Shown: one piece after another, positions 1 through 8,363 of the stretch
How positions within the stretch are numbered: the stretch's first letter is position 1
How the letters are laid out: the number at the start of each line of letters is the position of its first letter
Assembly (NCBI RefSeq): GCF_001307295.1
Contig: NZ_CP012700.1
Span: forward strand, 1,367,001 to 1,431,000
Direction: 5' to 3'
Source of the DNA: Sphingopyxis macrogoltabida
GTDB taxonomy: Bacteria > Pseudomonadota > Alphaproteobacteria > Sphingomonadales > Sphingomonadaceae
Length of the DNA: 64,000 nucleotides
Notes under the pieces: generated by a model
Databases searched by the model: none
Told to the model about the DNA's origin: nothing
Seen by the model: only the letters and a program-made list of their open reading frames with translations
Made by a program: the position numbers and the translations under genes

Positions 1-84
1 GCTCGCGCTGTAGCTGACAGGAGCGGCGATTGCGGGAGCGCCCAAGGCGAGCGAAAGTGCGAGGATCGCGGCGCGGGTAATCAT
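1..84 (-). CDS. secreted protein, N-terminus only (cut by window edge)
   Basis: Only the first 28 codons lie in the window. They read as a classic Sec signal peptide: MITRAAILALSLALGAPAIA followed by a likely cleavage after AIA or AAP. An AGGAAA ribosome binding site lies a few bases upstream of the ATG at position 84. The mature part is outside the window, so no function can be given. The gene is divergent from glyQ, and the 230 bases between them hold a candidate promoter and operator for this gene. Confidence 0.6.
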   Translation of the reverse strand, partial: MITRAAILALSLALGAPAIAAPVSYSAS

Positions 85-131
85 GAGGTCATTTCCTTTT
101 CTGTAACGTTGGTCGTGTTCACCTGTCTTTG

Positions 132-189
132 TGTCAGGTTTACATGACTATATGTCGTGACTCGCTGACTATGTCAACAACACCTGACA
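132..189 (-). promoter_or_regulatory. candidate promoter with inverted repeat
   Basis: Read on the minus strand there is a TTGACA at 177-172 and a TATAGT at 152-147, with a 19-base spacer. A TGTCAGGT at 132-139 is repeated in inverse as ACCTGACA at 182-189, bracketing the promoter. The long spacer and flanking repeats suggest a regulated promoter for the secreted-protein gene starting at 84. Assignment is by eye only. Confidence 0.35.
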
Positions 190-315
190 AAAAGCCGTGT
201 ATCCGTGACATCGGGCGGCATTTTCGAGGTGAACGGCAACGTCACGCGCCTTGACCCTGCGGCCCCGCTGCGCCAAGGGCGGCGGCAATTGTTGCACCTG
301 CGAAAGAGCGGATTC

Positions 316-1239
316 GTGGCCGACCAGGCGGAAAAGAAATCCCTGAGCTTCCAGGACATGATCCTGACGCTGCACGCCTATTGGGCCGCGCGTGGCTGCG
401 CGATATTGCAGCCATATGACATGCGCGTCGGGGCGGGGACATTTCACCCCGCGACGACCTTGCGCAGCCTCGGCCCCGAGCCGTGGAACGTCGCTTATGT
501 CCAGCCGAGCCGCCGCCCGACCGACGGCCGCTATGGCGAAAACCCCAACCGTCTGCAGCATTATTACCAGTATCAGGTGATCCTGAAGCCTTCGCCCGCC
601 GACCTGCAGGAACAATATCTGGGGTCGCTCGCCGCGATCGGCATCGACCCGCTGCTCCACGACATCCGCTTCGTCGAGGACGACTGGGAATCGCCGACGC
701 TCGGCGCGTGGGGCTTGGGCTGGGAAGTCTGGTGCGACGGCATGGAAGTCACCCAGTTCACTTACTTCCAGCAGATGGGCGGCTTCGACTGCAAGCCCGT
801 CGCGGGCGAGCTCACCTACGGGCTCGAACGCCTCGCCATGTATATCCAGAATGTCGACAATGTGTACGACCTGCGCTTCTCCGACGCGGTCGGCGATGTC
901 GCGGCGGTCAGCTATGGCGACGTGTTCCTCGAGAACGAGCGCCAGTTCTCGAAATGGAATTTCGAGGTCGCCGATACCGACACCTTGTTCGCCGGGTTCA
1001 AGGCCGCCGAGGAAGAGTGCAAGCGCGCGATCGCGGCAAACGTCCCGCTCGCCGCCTATGATCAGGCGATCGAGGCGAGCCACCTGTTCAACCTGCTGCA
1101 GGCGCGCGGCGTGATCAGCGTGCAGGAACGCGCCAATTATATGGCGCGCGTCCGCGATCTCGCAAAGGGAAGCTGCAAGGCGTGGATCGACAGCCAGTCC
1201 GAACGCTGGACCCAAAACTATCCGGGGTGGACGCTGTAA
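316..1239 (+). CDS. glyQ: glycyl-tRNA synthetase alpha subunit
   Basis: Alpha chain of the bacterial alpha2beta2 glycyl-tRNA synthetase, which charges tRNA-Gly with glycine in the cytoplasm. The 307-residue protein carries the family blocks [39 protein letters not shown] and [19 protein letters not shown], which build the class II catalytic core. The GTG at 316 gives the usual short N-terminus ([16 protein letters not shown]). An open frame reaches back to an ATG at 205, but that extra 37-residue arginine-rich leader is unlike the family. glyS follows 133 bases later, after a REP-type doublet. Confidence 0.95.
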   Translation: MADQAEKKSLSFQDMILTLHAYWAARGCAILQPYDMRVGAGTFHPATTLRSLGPEPWNVAYVQPSRRPTDGRYGENPNRLQHYYQYQVILKPSPADLQEQYLGSLAAIGIDPLLHDIRFVEDDWESPTLGAWGLGWEVWCDGMEVTQFTYFQQMGGFDCKPVAGELTYGLERLAMYIQNVDNVYDLRFSDAVGDVAAVSYGDVFLENERQFSKWNFEVADTDTLFAGFKAAEEECKRAIAANVPLAAYDQAIEASHLFNLLQARGVISVQERANYMARVRDLAKGSCKAWIDSQSERWTQNYPGWTL

Positions 1240-1267
1240 TGGTCCACTCTGCGACAACCTTTCTTTC

Positions 1268-1350
1268 CGTTCGTGTCGAGCGAAGTCGAGACACCCATCG
1301 GAATGGCGCTGTCCTTCGGGGCATCTCGGCTTCGCTCGATGCGAACGGGG
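1268..1350. repeat. REP-type hairpin doublet between glyQ and glyS
   Basis: Two hairpin units in opposite orientation. The first has GTGTC...GACAC ends around a GAGCGAAGTCGA core and the second has GCATC...GATGC ends. The same doublet, in inverse orientation, lies at 43690-43773. It fills most of the glyQ-glyS gap, so any glyQS message must contain it. Confidence 0.8.
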
Positions 1351-1372
1351 TTTGGGGTTCGGAGGATTTGTT

Positions 1373-3706
1373 GTGACCGACTTTCTTCTCGAACTGCGTA
1401 GCGAGGAAATTCCGGCGCGCATGCAGGCCGGCGCGCGCGCCGAACTTGAGAAGCTGTTCCGGGCGCAATTGAGCGCTGCGGGGCTCGAAGCGGGCGCGCT
1501 CACCATCTGGTCGACGCCGCGCCGTCTGGCGCTGATCGCGCGCGATCTTCCGCAAGCGACCGCCGCGGTCAGCGAGGAACTCAAGGGCCCGCGCAGCAGC
1601 GCGCCGCCGCAGGCACTCGAAGGCTTCCTGCGCAAGACCGGCCTGACGCAGGACCAGCTCGAAGACCGCGACGGCGTCTATTTCGCGGTGATCGACAAGC
1701 CCGGCCGCGCGACGGCCGAGGTGCTCGCCGAGGCGATCCCGGCGATCGTCCGCAGCTTTTCCTGGCCGAAGTCGATGCGCTGGGGCAAGCAAAGCGCGAG
1801 CAGCGAAAGCCTGCGCTGGGTGCGCCCGTTGTCGGGCATCGTCGCGATCTTCGGCGAAGATCTGGTGCCATGTGAAGTTAGCGGGATTTCGGCGGGTTTC
1901 GCGACGCGCGGCCACCGCTTCCATTGCCCGGGCGAGATCACGATCGGTTCTGCAGCGGACTATGCCGAAAAGCTGCGCGCTTGCCACGTCATCGTCGACC
2001 ATGAGGAACGCCAGAACATCGTCCGCGACGGCGCCGCCAAGGCCGCGGCCGACGCCGGGCTGACGCTGGTCGAGGACGAGGGGCTGGTGATCGAGAATGC
2101 CGGCCTCACCGAATGGCCGGTGCCCTTGCTCGGCCGCTTCGACGAAGCCTTCCTCGAAGTCCCGCCCGAGGTCATCCAACTCACCGCGCGCGTGAACCAG
2201 AAATATTTCGTCGTGAACGGCGCCGACGGCAAGCTCGCCAACGGCTTTGTCTGCACCGCGAACATCGACGCGATCGACGGCGGCGCCGAAATCGTCGCGG
2301 GCAACCGCAAGGTGCTCGCGGCGCGCCTGTCGGACGCACGTTTCTTCTGGGAACAGGACCAGAAAAAGACGCTCGCGCAGCATGCCGAAAAGCTGGCGAA
2401 CATCACCTTCCACGAAAAGCTGGGTACCGTCGCCGACAAGGTCGAGCGCGTCGCAAAGCTGGCGCGTTGGCTGGTGGAAGAGGGGATTGTCACGTCGTGC
2501 TCCCCGGCGAAAGCCGGGGCCCATGGCGACGGTGCAACTGGACCCCGGCTTTCGCCGGGGTACAAGGAAGAGTTGGCCGACCAAGCCGAACTCGCAGCGC
2601 GCCTCGCGAAGGCCGATCTCGTCACCGAGATGGTCGGCGAATTCCCCGAATTGCAGGGCCTGATGGGCGGCTATTACGCCCGCGCCCAAGGCCTGCCCGA
2701 TGCAGTCGCCGACGCGATCCGCGACCATTACAAGCCGGTCGGGCAGGGTGATGATGTGCCGACGGCGCCGGTCACGGTGGCCGTGGCTTTGGCGGACAAG
2801 CTGGATACGATCGCCAGTTTTTTCGCTATCCACGAAAAGCCGACGGGATCGAAAGATCCCTTTGCACTCAGGCGTGCAGCTCTTGGCGTGTTAGCACTTC
2901 TTCAAAGAAATCAGATCCGAACCGGCGTCGCGAATGGGTTGGATCAGTCGTGGCTTTCAGCCAGCATCTATGACTTCAGCCGTGTAGAAGCAGACTGGGC
3001 GCGATCAGTTCTTGCTGAAGGCGGCGGCGCTTTCGAGTATTTTGACAACTTCGCCACCAACGGAATGGCAAGTGAAAGCGCTGAAGAAAGAGCTATTTGG
3101 CTCTATAGCAAGCATTCAGAATACAGTGCGTTTCAAGCGGGCATCCTCGACTTCTTCGCCGACCGCCTCAAGGTCCAGCAGCGTGAAGCCGGTGTCCGCC
3201 ACGACCTGATCGACGCGGTGTTTGCGCTCGGCGGTGAGGATGATCTCGTTCGCTTGCTCGCCCGCGTGAAAGCGTTGCAGGCATTCATGGCGACCGAGGA
3301 CGGCAGTAACCTGCTCGCGGGCTACAAGCGCGCGGCGAATATCCTGAAGCAGGCGGGGCAAAGCAGTTCCCCGGCGAAGGCCGGGGCCCAGAGCGGAGAA
3401 GCGCCGACGTCTGTGGATGGCAGCACTGGACCCCGGCCTTCGCCGGGGAACATGACAGAGCATGACGCCGCGTTGCTCGCCGCGCTCGACACCGCCGAAC
3501 CCGCCGCTACCGCCGCAGTCGCCGACGAACGCTTCACCGACGCCATGGCCGCGCTCGCCAGCCTGCGCGCGCCGATCGACGCCTTTTTCGAGGGCGTGAT
3601 GGTCAATGATCCCGACGAGGCGGTGCGTGCGTATCGCCTCGGCCTGCTCGCGCGATTTACCGGCGCGGTGCATGGCGTCGCGGATTTCTCGAAGATCGAG
3701 GGCTGA
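1373..3706 (+). CDS. glyS: glycyl-tRNA synthetase beta subunit, with in-frame palindromic insertions
   Basis: Beta chain of the tetrameric glycyl-tRNA synthetase, involved in tRNA binding. The start is GTG at 1373, with GGAGGA six bases upstream, giving MTDFLLELRSEEIPARMQ as in the family. At 777 residues it is longer than the usual roughly 690-residue chain. Two stretches account for part of this: residues about 377-396 (SPAKAGAHG...TGPRLSPG) and 666-692 (SPAKAGAQS...TGPRPSPG) are translations of REP-type palindromes. A third stretch, about residues 503-590, is encoded by lower-GC DNA and looks longer than the matching part of the E. coli protein. Family blocks such as TEMVGEFPELQGLMGGYY and DPFALRRAALGV are intact, so the enzyme is probably active. 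Confidence 0.94.
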   Translation: MTDFLLELRSEEIPARMQAGARAELEKLFRAQLSAAGLEAGALTIWSTPRRLALIARDLPQATAAVSEELKGPRSSAPPQALEGFLRKTGLTQDQLEDRDGVYFAVIDKPGRATAEVLAEAIPAIVRSFSWPKSMRWGKQSASSESLRWVRPLSGIVAIFGEDLVPCEVSGISAGFATRGHRFHCPGEITIGSAADYAEKLRACHVIVDHEERQNIVRDGAAKAAADAGLTLVEDEGLVIENAGLTEWPVPLLGRFDEAFLEVPPEVIQLTARVNQKYFVVNGADGKLANGFVCTANIDAIDGGAEIVAGNRKVLAARLSDARFFWEQDQKKTLAQHAEKLANITFHEKLGTVADKVERVAKLARWLVEEGIVTSCSPAKAGAHGDGATGPRLSPGYKEELADQAELAARLAKADLVTEMVGEFPELQGLMGGYYARAQGLPDAVADAIRDHYKPVGQGDDVPTAPVTVAVALADKLDTIASFFAIHEKPTGSKDPFALRRAALGVLALLQRNQIRTGVANGLDQSWLSASIYDFSRVEADWARSVLAEGGGAFEYFDNFATNGMASESAEERAIWLYSKHSEYSAFQAGILDFFADRLKVQQREAGVRHDLIDAVFALGGEDDLVRLLARVKALQAFMATEDGSNLLAGYKRAANILKQAGQSSSPAKAGAQSGEAPTSVDGSTGPRPSPGNMTEHDAALLAALDTAEPAATAAVADERFTDAMAALASLRAPIDAFFEGVMVNDPDEAVRAYRLGLLARFTGAVHGVADFSKIEG
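2502..2560. repeat. REP-type palindrome inside glyS (first)
   Basis: Inverted arms CCCCGGCGAAAGCCGGGG (2502-2519) and CCCCGGCTTTCGCCGGGG (2543-2560) are separated by 23 bases. It is translated in frame as SPAKAGAHG...TGPRLSPG, just before the conserved TEMVGEFPELQG region of GlyS. The same core occurs at 3369-3448 and, with diverged outer arm, at 34717-34794. Confidence 0.85.
3369..3448. repeat. REP-type palindrome inside glyS (second)
   Basis: Arms CCCCGGCGAAGGCCGGGG (3369-3386) and CCCCGGCCTTCGCCGGGG (3431-3448) flank 44 bases. It is translated in frame as SPAKAGAQS...STGPRPSPG within the C-terminal part of GlyS. Its reading frame is the same as that of the first insertion, so both give the SPAKAGA / GPRxSPG peptide. 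Confidence 0.85.
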
Positions 3707-3711
3707 CGCGG

Positions 3712-3737
3712 TCGTTATGTGCCGCAGCTTATAACGA
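3712..3737. promoter_or_regulatory. inverted repeat between glyS and ppdK
   Basis: TCGTTAT at 3712-3718 is matched by ATAACGA at 3731-3737, with a 12-base loop. No T-run follows, so it looks more like a protein site or a weak stem than an intrinsic terminator. It lies about 80 bases before the ppdK start. Confidence 0.3.
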
Positions 3738-3818
3738 ACGAAGTAATTCTGAATCGACCAATTGGCTTTGCATACCTACCCAGCCGCAACCTCCTCCCCG
3801 GGGCAGCAGGAGCATGAC

Positions 3819-6482
3819 ATGACGAAGATGGTGCATTTGTTCGGCGGTTCGGCCACAACGGCCGAACGCTCGAAGGAATTGCTCGGCGGTAAAGGGTCGA
3901 ACCTTGCCGAAATGGCCTCGATCGGCCTCCCGGTCCCGCCGGGCTTTACGATCACCACCGACGTCTGCACCGCTTATTATGCCAATGGCGAACAATTCCC
4001 GGCCGGACTGGTCGAGGATGTCGCCGCGGGTATCGCGCATATCGAGGGCATCACCGGCAAGAAGTTCGGCGACGCGGCCGATCCTTTGCTCGTCTCGGTC
4101 CGTTCGGGCGCCCGCGTGTCGATGCCCGGCATGATGGATACCGTCCTCAACCTCGGGCTCAACGACCGCACCGTCGTCGGCCTGTCCGAAGCGTCGGGCG
4201 ACCCGCGTTTCGCGTGGGACAGCTATCGCCGCTTCGTCCAGATGTACGCCGACGTCGTCATGGGGCTCGACCATGCCGAATTCGAAGAAGCACTGGAAGT
4301 GGCCAAGGAAGACAAGGGCTTCTACCTCGACACGGAGATGTCGGCTGAAGACTGGCAGGCGTTGGTCAAGGAATATCAGGCGATCGTCGAGCGCGAGACC
4401 GGCGCGCCTTTCCCGCAGGAACCCAACGACCAGCTTTGGGGCGCCGTCGGCGCCGTCTTTGCGAGCTGGGAAAGCGACCGCGCGAAGGTCTATCGCCGCC
4501 TGAACTCGATTCCCGGCGAATGGGGCACCGCGGTCAATGTGCAGGCGATGGTGTTCGGCAATATGGGCGACACGTCGGCGACGGGCGTCGCCTTCACCCG
4601 CGACCCCGCGACCGGCGAGCGCGCCTGGTACGGCGAATGGCTGATCAATGCGCAGGGCGAGGACGTCGTCGCGGGCATCCGCACGCCGCAATATCTGACC
4701 AAGATCGCACGCGAAAAGGCGGGCGCCAAGCCGCTGTCGATGGAAGAGGCGATGCCCGAGACCTTCACGGAGCTCGGCCGCGTCTTCGACACGCTCGAAA
4801 CGCACTACCGCGACATGCAGGACATCGAGTTCACCGTCGAACGCGGCACTTTGTGGATGCTCCAGACGCGCTCGGGCAAGCGTACTGCGAAGGCTGCGCT
4901 CAAGATCGCGGTCGACATGGCGGCCGAGGGGCTGATCACCGAGGAAGAGGCCGTCGGCCGCGTCGATCCGGGCGCGCTCGACCAGCTGCTCCACCCGACG
5001 CTCGATCCCAAGGCGCCGCGCGATGTGCTGACCAAGGGGCTTCCCGCGAGCCCCGGCGCCGCGTCGGGCAAGATCATGTTCGACGCCGACAGCGCCGAAA
5101 AGGCGGCGGGCATGGGCGAGGCGGTGATCCTTGTCCGCGTCGAGACGTCGCCCGAGGATATTCACGGCATGCACGCCGCCAAGGGCATCCTGACTGCGCG
5201 CGGCGGGATGACCAGCCACGCGGCGGTCGTTGCGCGCGGCATGGGCCGACCCTGCGTTTCGGGCGCCGGCGGGCTCAGCATCGACGGCAATGCCCGCGTG
5301 CTGCGCGTCGGCGGGCGCGAACTGCGCGAGGGCGATATCCTGACGCTCGACGGTTCGACCGGCGAAGTGATGGCGGGCGAGGTTCCGACCTTGCTCCCCG
5401 AGCTCGTCGGTGATTTCGGCACGCTGATGGAATGGGCCGACAAGGTGCGCCGGATGAAGGTGCGCACCAACGCCGAAACCCCGGCCGATGCACAGGTCGC
5501 ACGCGATTTCGGTGCCGAGGGCATCGGCCTCTGCCGTACCGAACATATGTTCTTCGACGCGGCGCGGATCACCGCGGTGCGCGAGATGATCCTCGCCGAA
5601 AGCGAGGACGGCCGCCGCGCCGCGCTCGCCAAGCTGCTCCCCGAACAGCGCGGCGACTTTGCGGCGATCTTCGGCGTGATGGCGGGCCTGCCGGTTACCA
5701 TCCGCCTGCTCGACCCGCCGCTCCACGAGTTCCTGCCGACGCGCGAGGAGGATTTCGCCGTCGTGGCAGAGGCTGCGGGCGTCGGGATCGAGGCGCTCAA
5801 GGCCCGCGCGAACGAGCTGCACGAGTTCAACCCGATGCTTGGTCATCGCGGCTGCCGTCTCGGCGTCACTTACCCCGAGATCTACGAAATGCAGGCACGC
5901 GCGATTTTCGAGGCGGCGTGCGACGTCGCCGCCGAAACCGGCGCCGCGCCGATCCCCGAGGTGATGATCCCGCTCGTCGCGACGCGCCGCGAGTTCGACC
6001 TGATGAAGGCGGTCGTCGACGCGCAGGCCAAGGCGGTGTTCGCCGAAAAAGGCCGCGAGATCGCCTATCTCGTCGGCACGATGATCGAACTGCCGCGCGC
6101 CGCGCTGATGGCGGGCGAGATCGCCGAGACGGCGGAGTTCTTCAGCTTCGGCACGAACGATCTCACCCAGACGACGATCGGCATCAGCCGCGACGACGCG
6201 GGCCGTTTCCTGACGCAATATGTCGACAAGGGCATCTTCCTGACCGACCCGTTCGTCAGCCTCGACGTCGAGGGCGTCGGCCAGCTCATCGAGATTGCTG
6301 CCGACCGCGGCCGCGCGACGCGGCCGGACGTCAAGCTCGGCATCTGCGGCGAGCATGGTGGCGACGCGCCGAGCATCCATTTCTGCGAAAAGACCGGCCT
6401 CGACTATGTCAGCGCCTCGCCTTATCGTGTGCCCATCGCGCGTCTGGCGGCAGCACAGGCGGCGCTGAAAAAGGGCAAATAG
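3819..6482 (+). CDS. ppdK: pyruvate, phosphate dikinase
   Basis: Interconverts pyruvate, ATP and phosphate with PEP, AMP and pyrophosphate, linking glycolysis and gluconeogenesis in the cytoplasm. The 887-residue length fits the family. An N-terminal ATP-grasp region starts KELLGGKGSNLAEMASIGLP. The central swivelling domain has the phosphorylated histidine at about residue 467 in GGMTSHAAVVARGMG. The C-terminal PEP/pyruvate barrel has GICGEHGGDAPSIHF with the catalytic cysteine near residue 843. The ATG at 3819 is preceded by AGGAG at 3808. The frame is open back to 3762, but that extension lacks a ribosome binding site. Confidence 0.96.
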   Translation: MTKMVHLFGGSATTAERSKELLGGKGSNLAEMASIGLPVPPGFTITTDVCTAYYANGEQFPAGLVEDVAAGIAHIEGITGKKFGDAADPLLVSVRSGARVSMPGMMDTVLNLGLNDRTVVGLSEASGDPRFAWDSYRRFVQMYADVVMGLDHAEFEEALEVAKEDKGFYLDTEMSAEDWQALVKEYQAIVERETGAPFPQEPNDQLWGAVGAVFASWESDRAKVYRRLNSIPGEWGTAVNVQAMVFGNMGDTSATGVAFTRDPATGERAWYGEWLINAQGEDVVAGIRTPQYLTKIAREKAGAKPLSMEEAMPETFTELGRVFDTLETHYRDMQDIEFTVERGTLWMLQTRSGKRTAKAALKIAVDMAAEGLITEEEAVGRVDPGALDQLLHPTLDPKAPRDVLTKGLPASPGAASGKIMFDADSAEKAAGMGEAVILVRVETSPEDIHGMHAAKGILTARGGMTSHAAVVARGMGRPCVSGAGGLSIDGNARVLRVGGRELREGDILTLDGSTGEVMAGEVPTLLPELVGDFGTLMEWADKVRRMKVRTNAETPADAQVARDFGAEGIGLCRTEHMFFDAARITAVREMILAESEDGRRAALAKLLPEQRGDFAAIFGVMAGLPVTIRLLDPPLHEFLPTREEDFAVVAEAAGVGIEALKARANELHEFNPMLGHRGCRLGVTYPEIYEMQARAIFEAACDVAAETGAAPIPEVMIPLVATRREFDLMKAVVDAQAKAVFAEKGREIAYLVGTMIELPRAALMAGEIAETAEFFSFGTNDLTQTTIGISRDDAGRFLTQYVDKGIFLTDPFVSLDVEGVGQLIEIAADRGRATRPDVKLGICGEHGGDAPSIHFCEKTGLDYVSASPYRVPIARLAAAQAALKKGK

Positions 6483-6497
6483 CCGGAGAGGGCGCGC

Positions 6498-7073
6498 ATG
6501 AAGAGCTGGCACCGCTATGCGATCACTCTGGTGGGCGGATTGGCGGTCGGGCTCGGCGCGGCGTGGGCGCTGACCAACGGCGGGCTCGGCGACGGCGGAA
6601 TCCGCAACGGCCCGTGGACGACCTCGCTCGGTTACGGAACCAAGGCGACGGACCCGTTGACGCGCGCAATGGTCGCGCGTTCGGGCCTGCTGGCGCTGCC
6701 CGCGAAGGAAACCGTCTACTGGATGGCAAAGGTCGATGCGGCGGGCGCGCCGCTCGACGGCAATTGCCGCTACAGCCTGTCGGGAACGCCGCTCGACGCG
6801 CGCTGGTGGAGCGTTACCGTCTATGACGACAAAGGCTATCTGGTGGATAATCCGGCGCGCACCTGGTCGGTCAACGGCGCGAATGTCGCGCTCGACGCGA
6901 AGGGCGAGTGGCGCGTTACGATTTCCCCTGAGAAGCCCGCCAGCGCGGCGTGGTTGCCGGGGATCAAGGGGCGGCCTTTTCAGCTAACCTTGCGCATGTA
7001 CAACCCCGGCAAGGCGTTCCGGGCCGATCCCGAAAAGGCGGTGCTGCCGCGGCTCGTGAAGGAGGGCTGCTGA
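6498..7073 (+). CDS. DUF1214 domain protein, membrane-anchored
   Basis: A 191-residue protein with one N-terminal hydrophobic segment (about residues 8-26, ITLVGGLAVGLGAAWAL), followed by a DUF1214-like domain: CRYSLSGTPLDARWWSVTVYD, and later LRMYNPGK. Such proteins are usually encoded beside a DUF1254 protein, and that is the case here, with the partner starting one base after this stop. The biochemical role of the pair is not known. GGAGAG precedes the ATG. It probably forms a two-gene operon, possibly read through from ppdK 15 bases upstream. Confidence 0.8.
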   Translation: MKSWHRYAITLVGGLAVGLGAAWALTNGGLGDGGIRNGPWTTSLGYGTKATDPLTRAMVARSGLLALPAKETVYWMAKVDAAGAPLDGNCRYSLSGTPLDARWWSVTVYDDKGYLVDNPARTWSVNGANVALDAKGEWRVTISPEKPASAAWLPGIKGRPFQLTLRMYNPGKAFRADPEKAVLPRLVKEGC

Positions 7074-7074
7074 G

Positions 7075-7601
7075 ATGCGCGGCTGGCTCGGTCCGATCCT
7101 GTTCGGCCTGATCGTCGCCGCCGCGACCGCATGGGCGGCGGTGCTCTATGTCCCCTATGGACTGATGAACGTCGCGATGGAGCGGCTGGGGCAGGGCGGC
7201 GTCAACAAGATGTCCTATGGCAATCTCGCGACCCCCGAGCGCCAGCCGGTGGTGCGACCCAGCCCCGACCTTGCCTATTCGAGCTGTCCCTATGACCTGT
7301 CGGCGGGGCGGTGGCGATTGACGTGGCGCCGGTGGCGGGACGGTATAGTTCGCTCAGCGTCTTCGACGCGGCGACCGACGTGATCTTCGTCCGCAACGAT
7401 GTCGAGGCGGGAGGCAAGCCCTATCGAATCATCGTTGCGCGTGCGGGGCAGGCGGTGCCCGCGGGGGCGGAGGTCGTGCGCACCGACCACGACCGCGGCA
7501 TCGCGCTGATCCGCCTGCTGCTCAAGGATCCCGAGGAAATCGGCGGGCTCGACGCGGCGCGGCGCGAGTCGTCGTGCGCCACGGTCACAAATAAGAAATA
7601 G
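7075..7601 (+). pseudogene. DUF1254 domain protein, frameshifted
   Basis: The first frame from ATG 7075 encodes a membrane anchor (GWLGPILFGLIVAAATAWAAV) and continues to RPSPDLAYSSCPYDLSAG. It then runs into arginine-rich out-of-frame sequence. The natural continuation, VAIDVAPVAGRYSSLSVFD, lies in the +2 frame and ends at 7601. Adding one G to the GGGG run at 7305-7308 would restore a continuous protein of about 175 residues. Either a real single-base deletion or a sequencing error in a G-run explains this. It forms a pair with the DUF1214 gene just upstream. Confidence 0.8.
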
Positions 7602-7645
7602 GGGGTTGCGCCCCCGCGCATCGGGTCTTAAAGGCGCCTCTCCAC

Positions 7646-7722
7646 GCACCCGTAGCTCAGCTGGATAGAGCATCAGACTACGAATCTGAGGGTCGGACGT
7701 TCGAATCGTTCCGGGTGCGCCA
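7646..7722 (+). tRNA. tRNA-Arg (ACG)
   Basis: A cloverleaf is visible: acceptor GCACCCG pairs with CGGGTGC, the D arm is GCTCAGCTGGATAGAGC, the anticodon stem CAGAC...GTCTG-like surrounds loop CTACGAA with anticodon ACG, and the T arm contains GTTCGAATC. The 3' CCA is encoded at 7720-7722. The ACG anticodon reads CGU, CGC and CGA after deamination to inosine. Confidence 0.95.
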
Positions 7723-7810
7723 TTCCCTTCAAATCGTCACCATGCCGAAAGCCGATTGCGCCTCGCCGCCGGTTTCGCGAACATGGCCGGCCTGTCGAAA
7801 GGATGCGGAT

Positions 7811-8341
7811 ATGGCCAGGATCGTGTTCGGAATGAACCAGTCGCTCGACGGTTATGTCGACCATATGGAGTTCGCGCCGGATCAGACGCTCTTCCGTCAT
7901 TTCATCGCGGAAGCCGACGGGCAGACAGGCAGCATCTATGGCCGCACCATGTATGAGATCATGCGCTATTGGGACGATGAGCATCCCGAATGGGGCCCGG
8001 ACGAGCACGCTTTCGCCGCGGCATGGCGCAAGCAGCACAAATGGGTCGCCTCGCGCACGCTGACCGAGGTCGGTCCTAACGCAACGCTGATCGGCGACGA
8101 TCTGGAGGGGGCGATCCGGGCGCTCAAAGCCGATCGCGACGGGGAAATCGAAGTCGCCGGTCCGGGGATCGCACAGAGCCTTACCGAACTCAGTCTCATC
8201 GACGAATACCGGATCTATCTGCACCCGGTCGTGCTGGGGCAGGGCCGCCCCTATTTCGCGGGGCCCCGGCCGCCGCTCCGCCTCGTGACGCAGGAGCGGA
8301 TCGGCGGCGACGTGATCAGGCTGGCTTACGTTCCGGCCTGA
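7811..8341 (+). CDS. dihydrofolate reductase / RibD C-terminal family protein
   Basis: A 176-residue protein starting MARIVFGMNQSLDGYVDH, the typical opening of the RibD C-terminal/DHFR-like family (often labelled YwjB/YyaP). It carries GSIYGRTMYEIMRYW for nucleotide binding and a C-terminal DEYRIYLHPVVLGQGRPYF block. It is likely an NAD(P)H-binding cytoplasmic reductase; the substrate is unknown, and these single-domain proteins are usually not real folate enzymes. The ATG at 7811 has AAAGGA upstream; the frame reaches back into the tRNA-Arg gene, so earlier starts are excluded. Confidence 0.85.
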   Translation: MARIVFGMNQSLDGYVDHMEFAPDQTLFRHFIAEADGQTGSIYGRTMYEIMRYWDDEHPEWGPDEHAFAAAWRKQHKWVASRTLTEVGPNATLIGDDLEGAIRALKADRDGEIEVAGPGIAQSLTELSLIDEYRIYLHPVVLGQGRPYFAGPRPPLRLVTQERIGGDVIRLAYVPA

Positions 8342-8363
8342 CCCACGCTGGCTTTGTCGTTGC

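Noticed and set aside
3729..6512. A 927-residue open frame on the minus strand opposite ppdK
   Set aside because: It mirrors ppdK in the antisense frame, has low-complexity arginine/alanine/glutamate content, and ppdK has full family motifs. High GC makes such frames common here.
7305..7308. Programmed frameshift in the DUF1254 gene
   Set aside because: There is no slippery heptamer, no following structure of note, and a missing G in a G-run explains the break.
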